Below, one piece after another: positions 1 through 5,218 of a stretch of DNA of 6,183 nt. A program made the position numbers and the translations under genes. The notes under the pieces are model-generated. The model saw nothing but the letters and a program-made list of their open reading frames with translations. It was not told the origin of the DNA and did no database searches. This DNA is from Methylococcales bacterium. GTDB lineage: Bacteria > Pseudomonadota > Gammaproteobacteria > Methylococcales > Methylomonadaceae. The first letter of the stretch is position 1; every line of letters starts with the position of its first letter. Location of the stretch: positions 1-6,183 of the forward strand of contig JAGLEW010000006.1 in NCBI GenBank assembly GCA_023144875.1. Reading direction: 5' to 3'.

Positions 1-678
1 GTGGCGTTACTCATTATTTTCATCGCTTATTTATCCGAATGTGAGCTATTAAAATCTATTGGCTTTTTTGCCCTTTCAGGTGCTATTACCAATTGGCTCG
101 CCATTCATATGTTGTTTGAAAAAGTGCCCTATTTATATGGGTCAGGGGTTATTCCAGAGCGTTTTGAGGAATTTAAAACCACCATTAAAAACCTCATGAT
201 GACGCAATTTTTTACCGTAGAAAATATTGAACAATTTATTGAGGTTGAAGAACAGCAAGGTGATAAAGTTTTGGATCTGCAGCCGCTGTTAAATGCGGTG
301 GATTATGACAAAATTTATGAAGGCTTAGTGGTTGCGATTATGGAATCATCCTTTGGTAGCATGCTACAAATGATGGGCGGTGAAGAGGCGCTCGTTCCCA
401 TAAAAGCACCATTTACCCTCAAAATGCAACAAACACTTGCACAAATGGTCGCCTCAGATAACTTTAAATTAGCACTGAAGCAAAGCTTACAAACCCATAA
501 AATTAGTCATGACATTCTAACTAAAATAGAAACAGTGATTGATAAACGTTTAAATGAGTTAACGCCCCAAATCGTCAAAGAAATGGTTCAAGCGATTATC
601 CGAGCACATTTAGGCTGGTTAGTCGTCTGGGGGGGTGTTTTTGGTGGGTTATTGGGTGCTATTTTTAATTTTGCTTAA
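1..678 (+). CDS. DUF445 family membrane protein (5' end cut by window)
   Basis: This is an inner-membrane protein of the short DUF445 family, whose biochemical role is unknown. The N-terminal third holds the family signature: a hydrophobic segment at about residues 1-12, a second at about 19-37 that includes the ALSGAITNWLAIHMLFEKVP motif, then YGSGVIPERFEEFK. The middle (about 60-200) is polar and predicted helical. A C-terminal hydrophobic, glycine-rich segment (about 205-224, GWLVVWGGVFGGLLGAIF) would re-enter the membrane. Frame 1 is open from the first base with a GTG codon. From memory, related proteins carry roughly ten more residues before the first hydrophobic segment, so the GTG is more likely an internal valine codon than the start. 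The gene ends with TAA at 676-678. The following gene is 216 bp away, so I see no sign of an operon downstream. Family assignment is firm; function is not known. Confidence 0.85.
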   Translation: MALLIIFIAYLSECELLKSIGFFALSGAITNWLAIHMLFEKVPYLYGSGVIPERFEEFKTTIKNLMMTQFFTVENIEQFIEVEEQQGDKVLDLQPLLNAVDYDKIYEGLVVAIMESSFGSMLQMMGGEEALVPIKAPFTLKMQQTLAQMVASDNFKLALKQSLQTHKISHDILTKIETVIDKRLNELTPQIVKEMVQAIIRAHLGWLVVWGGVFGGLLGAIFNFA

Positions 679-698
679 AATGGTGTATTAATAATAAC

Positions 699-721
699 TT
701 GATTTTTCCCTCAAAAATTAA
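699..721 (+). terminator. weak AT-rich hairpin after the DUF445 gene
   Basis: Bases 699-707 (TTGATTTTT) pair with 713-721 (AAAAATTAA) around a 5-nt CCCTC loop: 9 pairs, one of them G-U. It begins 20 bp after the stop codon, where a terminator would be expected. The stem is almost entirely A-T and no clean U-tract follows, so it may be a weak or factor-assisted terminator, or chance pairing in AT-rich sequence. Confidence 0.3.
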
Positions 722-749
722 AGATAAAAAGGTTTATGATTATTCAGTA

Positions 750-779
750 TTGAGTAATAGCTAAAAAAAACTGTAAAAT
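750..779 (+). promoter_or_regulatory. candidate sigma-70 promoter for the 105-residue protein gene
   Basis: A TTGAGT hexamer (750-755, four of six matches to TTGACA) is followed 18 bp later by TAAAAT (774-779, five of six matches to TATAAT). Transcription would start near 786 and give a leader of about 110 nt that contains the repeats at 822-863. This rests on hexamer matching in AT-rich DNA, where chance matches are common. Confidence 0.3.
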
Positions 780-821
780 CACAAATGTATCCGATTAGTA
801 CGCCAATCAATGCAACTATTA

Positions 822-863
822 AAACCTACTTTATCAATAGCCCTTTATCATAGGTTTCTATTG
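822..863 (+). repeat. interleaved inverted and direct repeats upstream of the orphan gene
   Basis: Three exact short repeats overlap here. AAACCTA (822-828) is inverted as TAGGTTT (851-857). CAATAG (835-840) is inverted as CTATTG (858-863). CTTTATCA is directly repeated at 829-836 and 843-850, 14 bp apart start to start. The two inverted pairs cross each other, so in RNA the two stems would be alternatives rather than nested; in DNA the set could be an operator. The cluster ends 32 bp before the ATG at 895. Each repeat is short, so chance is possible, but together they are denser than the surrounding sequence. Confidence 0.35.
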
Positions 864-894
864 CGACTGCCTTACTTTATGCACATGACTGCCT

Positions 895-1212
895 ATGAAT
901 GATCCTTTAGATCCCGATTTATCTTACCTTTACGGTGTTTTATTGGCACGTATCGCAAAACAAGTTCAAATGGAAAAAAAACAATTATCAGGGACATTAG
1001 GCGTTTGGGGACGATCACGACTTACAAAACGTGCAAAAGAAATTGAAAAAATTATTTTTCATATTTTTGAAAAAAAAACGACAGATTATCAGCAAATTAT
1101 TCCAGAAATTATGATTGATTTAGATTATATAGAAGCTAATAATGATGTTTGGGCCGAGGTTACTTTAGATGACTTAAATTATCTACGAAAAGTATTACAA
1201 GAAATAGCCTAA
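895..1212 (+). CDS. hypothetical protein, 105 residues
   Basis: I do not recognise this protein. It is small, soluble-looking and charged, with no signal peptide, no membrane segment and no cysteine. The N-terminal part (about residues 9-36) reads as a helix followed by a basic stretch; a short region with GTLGVWGRSR (33-42) is followed by a basic helix (about 43-60) and an acidic second half (about 68-105) ending in a probable helix, LDDLNYLRKVLQEIA. The ATG at 895 is the first in frame after a stop at 886-888, with only a CTG at 889 in between. No Shine-Dalgarno sequence is visible before it; the next in-frame ATG is at 970 (residue 26) and also lacks one. Codon use resembles the neighbours, which supports a real gene. 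It is isolated, with spacers of 216 and 137 bp. A structural or regulatory role is possible but nothing shows it. Confidence 0.65.
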   Translation: MNDPLDPDLSYLYGVLLARIAKQVQMEKKQLSGTLGVWGRSRLTKRAKEIEKIIFHIFEKKTTDYQQIIPEIMIDLDYIEANNDVWAEVTLDDLNYLRKVLQEIA

Positions 1213-1234
1213 ATAAAAATATTTCCTCGCTTAA

Positions 1235-1268
1235 CATTTTTTCATTTAAAAAATGAGGAGAATTCCTC
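1235..1268 (+). terminator. overlapping hairpins after the orphan gene
   Basis: CATTTTTT (1235-1242) pairs perfectly with AAAAAATG (1248-1255) around a CATTT loop, 22 bp after the stop codon. Immediately downstream, GAGGA (1255-1259) can pair with TCCTC (1264-1268) around GAAT. A further TTCCTC lies upstream at 1223-1228 and could also pair with GAGGA. The first hairpin is a plausible weak terminator, but it is AT-only and lacks a U-tract. Confidence 0.35.
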
Positions 1269-1274
1269 TTAAAC

Positions 1275-1303
1275 TTGTAACCAGTGTGCTTTTTCGGCAT
1301 AAT
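1275..1303 (+). promoter_or_regulatory. candidate sigma-70 promoter for the LysM-GH19 gene
   Basis: TTGTAA (1275-1280, four of six matches) and CATAAT (1298-1303, five of six matches) are separated by exactly 17 bp. Transcription would start near 1310, giving a leader of about 40 nt. A second -10-like box, TATACT at 1315-1320, lies just downstream but has no good -35 partner. This is the best promoter match in the window and would drive the GH19 gene and possibly rdgC and the transpeptidase gene. Confidence 0.45.
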
Positions 1304-1349
1304 CCAAGCCATACTATACTATTAAAGAAAATAACAAGGGACAAATAAA

Positions 1350-2597
1350 ATGAGTCATGTCATTCGAAGTGGCGATACGTTAGGTGAAATTGCCCAGCGC
1401 TATAATGTGACAGTTGCACAAATATTAGCCGTAAACCCTCGTATTCGTAATGCTCACCGTATTCGGATAGGGCAAGTTATTAGAATCCCAAGTCGTAGAA
1501 CACGCACTAGGTCTCGATCCAGATCAAAAAGCCCACGTTCAGCCCGTAGCTCAAGGTCATCACGTCCAGTTGAGACCGTAGTAGAGCCTGTAACGCCAGT
1601 AGAGCCTGTCAAAACGATAAACTCTGAAGAAAAAACGCCAGAAACTGAAGAACAAAAAACGGAAGTTTCAAATGTCTATACGATTAAACGTGGCGATAGT
1701 TTAGATAAAATTGCTCGAAAATATAATATTGCCTTAGGAAAGCTTTTAAAAGCAAACCCTTCAATTAAAAATGCCAATCGTATTCGAATTGGTCAAAAAA
1801 TTATTATTCCATCAGACAGTCTCTTAACACAAGTTAAAAACTTTTTTACCTTTCGGTGGATGTTTGAGTCTGAAAATGCCTATGTTGAAGTCAATCCATA
1901 CGAAACCGCCAACAAACCTGAAAAAAATCCCGAAGAGGTTGATATTGATAAAGATGGTGCGTTAGTTGATGAAAATGTTCATGTGGAAGAATTTAATCGG
2001 CGTAAATTTTTTAGCACTTATCGGCGTGTTTTTGGCTCATTAAAGCAAGGGCAAGTTAATGGTTTAAATTCTTTATTGCATTCCTTTGAAGAAGACGAAC
2101 ATATTAATAAAATTCAGCATATCGCCTATATGCTCGCTACCATCAAGCATGAAACTGCCAACCGCTATCAACCCATTACTGAATACGGAGGTCGCTCTTA
2201 CTTTAGCCGCTATGACCCTGTGTTAGCTAATAGTTCACGCCGTCGAGCCAGAGCAAAAGCCAATGGGAATACTCGACGAGGCGATGGTTATAAATATCGT
2301 GGGCGAGGGTTTGTTCAAATTACATGGCAAAAAAACTATAAAAAACTAGGTCAAGTGTTAGGTCATGATTTAGTAAAATACCCTGAAAAAGCCTTAGACC
2401 CTGTGATTGCCTATCAAATTATGTCTTATGGTATGCGGCATGGTATTTTTACGGGACGGCGTTTAAGTCACTATTTAAGCGACAATCATACCGATTATCG
2501 TAATGCCCGAAAAATTATTAATGGCATGGATAAAGCCTCTCGAATTAAACATTACGCAGAAAATTTTGAAAAAGTTTTGCGGGTAGCCGTTGCTTAA
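1350..2597 (+). CDS. two-LysM, GH19 chitinase/lysozyme-like cell-wall hydrolase
   Basis: A predicted glycoside hydrolase that would cleave beta-1,4-linked N-acetylglucosamine-containing glycans, in bacteria usually peptidoglycan and less often chitin. LysM domain 1 spans about residues 4-47 (starting VIRSGDTLGEIAQRYNV) and LysM 2 about 109-154. Between them lie an Arg/Ser-rich stretch (49-72) and an acidic Thr/Glu/Pro linker (73-108). Residues 198-209 hold an EF-hand-like Asp loop. The GH19 domain fills about 214-410: a probable catalytic Glu268 in the KHET motif, a probable second acid Glu278, the family motif YRGRGFVQITWQKNY (316-330), and an ING motif (390-392). The start is well supported: AAGGGA at 1336-1341 sits 8 nt before the ATG, and LysM 1 begins at residue 4. 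There is therefore no signal peptide, which is odd for a wall-binding enzyme; phage endolysins share this feature. No holin or other phage gene is nearby. rdgC follows after 53 bp. Confidence 0.88.
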   Translation: MSHVIRSGDTLGEIAQRYNVTVAQILAVNPRIRNAHRIRIGQVIRIPSRRTRTRSRSRSKSPRSARSSRSSRPVETVVEPVTPVEPVKTINSEEKTPETEEQKTEVSNVYTIKRGDSLDKIARKYNIALGKLLKANPSIKNANRIRIGQKIIIPSDSLLTQVKNFFTFRWMFESENAYVEVNPYETANKPEKNPEEVDIDKDGALVDENVHVEEFNRRKFFSTYRRVFGSLKQGQVNGLNSLLHSFEEDEHINKIQHIAYMLATIKHETANRYQPITEYGGRSYFSRYDPVLANSSRRRARAKANGNTRRGDGYKYRGRGFVQITWQKNYKKLGQVLGHDLVKYPEKALDPVIAYQIMSYGMRHGIFTGRRLSHYLSDNHTDYRNARKIINGMDKASRIKHYAENFEKVLRVAVA

Positions 2598-2601
2598 ATT
2601 A

Positions 2602-2632
2602 TTCACCTTTTTTCTTAACCTTCTTTTATTAT
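2602..2632 (+). promoter_or_regulatory. weak candidate promoter before rdgC
   Basis: TTCACC (2602-2607, four of six) and TATTAT (2627-2632, five of six) are 19 bp apart, which is a long spacer. The 53-bp gap between the GH19 gene and rdgC has no clear terminator hairpin, so readthrough from upstream is at least as likely as this promoter. Confidence 0.2.
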
Positions 2633-2650
2633 TACTCGATCATTAACACT

Positions 2651-3559
2651 ATGTGGTTTAAAAATCTTTCTCTTTTTCGTCTTACTGAAACCTTTACTAT
2701 TTCCTCTACCGAACTGGTTGAAAAATTAGAGCACATGATTTTTCGTCCTTGTGGCAGTCATGATGAATCCAGTTTTGGCTGGACGGCACCTTTGGGCGGT
2801 AATTCTGAATTATTAATTCATGAAGCCAATGGTTTTATTATGATTTGTGCGAAAAAAGAGGAAAAAGTTCTGCCAAGTGCCGTCATCAATGAAATCGTAC
2901 AAGAAAAAGTTTTAGAACTTGAAACCTCGCAAGGTTCAAAACTGTCTAGAAAAGAAAAAAACACACTCAAAGATGAAATTATTTTTGAATTATTACCCAG
3001 AGCATTTTCTTTTTCACGTAGAACCTATGCGTATATTGATCCAAAAGGAGGCTGGGTTGTCGTTGATTCCGCCTCTACTAAAAAAGCCGAAGATTTACTC
3101 AGCCATCTTCGAAAATGCCTAGGCTCATTACCCCTTGTCCCTATTAATACGGTCAATAACCCCAGTCAAGTAATGACTCAATGGTTGATGGATGATGAAA
3201 CGCCTCAAGGCATTACGATTGAAGATGAATGCGAGCTGCGTTCTACCGAGGAAGAAGGGGGGATTGTCCGATGTAAAAACCATGATTTATCACTCCCCGA
3301 AATTAAAAATCATCTGCAACAACAAAAATTAGTCACCAAATTAGCGCTTAATTGGGACAATAGAATCTCATTTGTACTCGATGAAGCGCTCGCCATCAAA
3401 CGTTTGCGGTTATTAGATTTAATTCAAGAACAAATCGAAGATACAAATGCCGAAACAGAAGCCGAACGTTTTGATGCCGATTTTTCAATTATGACCTTAG
3501 AATTGGCCAATTTTTTACCGAGACTGCTTGAGGTTTTCGGCGGAGAGATGAAAAACTAA
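2651..3559 (+). CDS. rdgC: recombination-associated DNA-binding protein RdgC
   Basis: RdgC is a nucleoid-associated, sequence-independent DNA-binding protein. In E. coli it forms a ring-shaped dimer around double-stranded DNA and limits RecA-mediated strand exchange. This copy has 302 residues against 303 in E. coli and aligns by eye end to end. Matching blocks include MWFKNL at the start, CGSHDESSFGW (34-44), ICAKKEEKVLPS (65-76), LLPRAFSFS (114-122), SAKKAEDLL-like STKKAEDLL (142-150), LGSLPLVP (157-164), VTKLALNW (228-235) and ERFDADFSIMTLELA (272-286). Phe119 sits where E. coli has Phe120 at the hairpin tip. The ATG is fixed by homology, although no Shine-Dalgarno sequence precedes it, suggesting weak initiation or coupling. 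Its TAA stop (3557-3559) shares one base with the ATG of the transpeptidase gene, so the two are probably translated together. A role in recombination is inferred from the family. Confidence 0.95.
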   Translation: MWFKNLSLFRLTETFTISSTELVEKLEHMIFRPCGSHDESSFGWTAPLGGNSELLIHEANGFIMICAKKEEKVLPSAVINEIVQEKVLELETSQGSKLSRKEKNTLKDEIIFELLPRAFSFSRRTYAYIDPKGGWVVVDSASTKKAEDLLSHLRKCLGSLPLVPINTVNNPSQVMTQWLMDDETPQGITIEDECELRSTEEEGGIVRCKNHDLSLPEIKNHLQQQKLVTKLALNWDNRISFVLDEALAIKRLRLLDLIQEQIEDTNAETEAERFDADFSIMTLELANFLPRLLEVFGGEMKN

Positions 3560-5214
3560 TGAAAAAATTACCCGTTAAACTTAATTGCTTAGCCGCGTCT
3601 ATCTTATTAACACTAAGCTACAATGCCAATGCACTGACTTTCCCTTTGCCCCCAGAAAACAATGGGCTTCTCGGAAATCCCGCTAAGAAAAAAATTGTTA
3701 AAGCGCTTAAAACTGAAACCTTACTTGATATTGCAAGACAACACGATTTAGGTCAAAACCAAATTGTTTGGGCGAATAAAAAGGTTGATCGCTGGTTACC
3801 GAGTAAACCTTCTTTATTTACCAAACTCGATAAAGAAGGGAATAAAACGACCAGCAAAGGGAAAGGCAAAGATATTTTTATCCCAAGAAGTTACCTCTTA
3901 CCAAAAATAGAACGCGAAGGTATCGTATTAAATTTACCCGAATACAGATTGTATTATTATCATAACGGGCAGGTCACTACCCACCCTATTAGTATTGGTC
4001 GTCAAAACTGGAACACACCTTTAGGACGTACCCGTATTGTTAAAAAAACCAAAAACCCCACATGGACACCGCCTGCCTCTATTCGTAGAGAACATGCCGC
4101 TCAAGGTGAAATTTTACCTGCCGTATGGCCTGCAGGACCTAATAACCCACTAGGCTTATATAAGATGAGCTTAGGACGGGCAGGGTATTTAATTCATAGT
4201 ACTAATAAACCTCTCGGGGTTGGTATGCGCGTCAGCCATGGTTGTATTCGCATGTACCCTGAAGATATAGAACGTATTTTTCCATCGATCAAAGAAGGCA
4301 CTGTCGTTCAAATTTTGAATAACCCGATTAAAGTGGGTTGGTCCGATAACGGGCTTTATATTTCGGTACACCCTGACTTAGATGATAATAGACGCAGCTA
4401 TCAAACAAGGCAGGCAGAAGCGAGGACCTTGATTCAAGAAGCATCTGTAGGGCAATCTATTAATATCAGCGATAGTTTGTTAAAAAAAGCATTAACAGAA
4501 AGTAATGGTATTCCCGTTGCACTTTATAAAGGCGTTCGAATTATAATGCCACCACCGTCGTTGATTGAGGATTCACCCGATTCACAATTAGCACCTACCC
4601 CCGTTAAAACATTCAAAGCCAAACCTTTAACAGCCGCGCCTAAAAAATCGACATTAGCGCAAGCTAAACCCCCTACGCTAGGAACACGCCCACCCCCACC
4701 GCGTAATGTGGTTACAAAAAAAACAAAGGTTCAGCTAAAAAAAAACATAGCGCCCGTTTCAAAAAAAATAGTTAAACCTGCACCACCTGTATTAAAAAAA
4801 GCAGTGGTTAAAAAAGTAATACCAACCACTAAAAAACCGGTGTTAAAAACAACGGCTCAAGTAAAAAAGCCAATCGCCGCGCCGCCTGCACTTAAAAAAA
4901 AAGTAGTTAAAAAACCTAAAACAAGGTCTGTTACACCGCCACGTTTAAAAGCGACTCCATCAAAGGAAAAAACCACAAAAAGTGGTTATCATCGTTCGAG
5001 CAATAGCACCATTAGAACCGCAAAACCTACACGTAGTTCGTTACCGCCCCCGCCACGTCTAGACAAAACACCAAAAAAGGTAGTTAAAAAACCAACGCCG
5101 ACCTTAAAAGCTAAAGCACCTGTCGTTAAACGTAAAGTGGTTACCAAACCTAAAGCCCCTCTTCCACGTTTACATAAAAAACCTGAGTTTTCTATTTTAA
5201 AAGGGGTGAAATAA
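3559..5214 (+). CDS. exported LysM-YkuD L,D-transpeptidase with long Lys/Pro-rich tail
   Basis: A periplasmic enzyme of the ErfK/YbiS/YcfS/YnhG group, which uses a catalytic Cys to make 3-3 peptidoglycan cross-links or attach lipoprotein to peptidoglycan. A signal peptide covers residues 1-25, with likely cleavage after ANA. A divergent LysM-like region spans about 46-112 and contains a charged insert (about 89-104). The YkuD domain is about 120-253: GIVLNLPEYRLYYY (121-134), NPTWTPP (166-172), LPAVWPAGPNNPLG (186-199), His213 and the active-site SHGCIR with Cys229. A C-terminal subdomain runs to about 333, matching where E. coli relatives end (roughly 310-330 residues). Residues 334-551 are an added low-complexity tail rich in Lys and Pro. 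The start overlaps the rdgC stop (TAATG); GGAG at 3542-3545 lies 13 nt upstream, too far to be ideal, so translational coupling is likely. All catalytic residues are present. Which transpeptidase reaction it performs cannot be told from sequence. Confidence 0.92.
   Translation: MKKLPVKLNCLAASILLTLSYNANALTFPLPPENNGLLGNPAKKKIVKALKTETLLDIARQHDLGQNQIVWANKKVDRWLPSKPSLFTKLDKEGNKTTSKGKGKDIFIPRSYLLPKIEREGIVLNLPEYRLYYYHNGQVTTHPISIGRQNWNTPLGRTRIVKKTKNPTWTPPASIRREHAAQGEILPAVWPAGPNNPLGLYKMSLGRAGYLIHSTNKPLGVGMRVSHGCIRMYPEDIERIFPSIKEGTVVQILNNPIKVGWSDNGLYISVHPDLDDNRRSYQTRQAEARTLIQEASVGQSINISDSLLKKALTESNGIPVALYKGVRIIMPPPSLIEDSPDSQLAPTPVKTFKAKPLTAAPKKSTLAQAKPPTLGTRPPPPRNVVTKKTKVQLKKNIAPVSKKIVKPAPPVLKKAVVKKVIPTTKKPVLKTTAQVKKPIAAPPALKKKVVKKPKTRSVTPPRLKATPSKEKTTKSGYHRSSNSTIRTAKPTRSSLPPPPRLDKTPKKVVKKPTPTLKAKAPVVKRKVVTKPKAPLPRLHKKPEFSILKGVK
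4558..5211 (+). repeat. degenerate Lys/Pro-rich coding repeats in the transpeptidase tail
   Basis: This stretch encodes residues 334-551. Two degenerate units recur: a PP-x-LKK-x-VVKK type (PPVLKKAVVKK at 409-419, PPALKKKVVKK at 442-452) and a PPPR or PPRL type (RPPPPRN 377-383, PPRLK 460-464, PPPPRLDK 496-503, LPRLHKK 535-541). At the DNA level it contains A runs of 8 (4716-4723), 9 (4737-4745), 8 (4761-4768), 7 (4794-4800) and 9 (4894-4902). The repeats are imperfect, so this is old, diverged repetition and not a recent tandem expansion. Confidence 0.7.
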
Positions 5215-5218
5215 ATGC

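Noticed and set aside
822..863. H-type pseudoknot
   Set aside because: The two 3' arms are directly adjacent, leaving no linker to cross the first stem, so simultaneous formation of both stems looks unlikely.
895..2597. Toxin-immunity pair made of the 105-residue protein and the GH19 enzyme
   Set aside because: The order is reversed from the usual pair, a 137-bp spacer with its own promoter separates them, and the small protein has no signal peptide to reach the periplasm.
1350..2597. Prophage lysis cassette
   Set aside because: The GH19 protein is endolysin-like, but no holin, spanin, structural or integrase gene is present and the neighbours are chromosomal housekeeping-type genes.
2919..3122. 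Open frame of 67 codons on the + strand inside rdgC
   Set aside because: It lies wholly within the well-conserved rdgC in another frame, has no ribosome site and encodes nothing recognisable.
3559..3588. Lipoprotein signal at Cys10 of the transpeptidase
   Set aside because: The residues before Cys10 (KLN) do not form a lipobox and the Cys precedes the hydrophobic core; an ordinary signal peptide ending ANA at residue 25 fits better.
4189..4371. Open frame of 60 codons on the - strand inside the transpeptidase gene
   Set aside because: It is antisense to the conserved YkuD active-site region, so its openness is explained by the coding strand.
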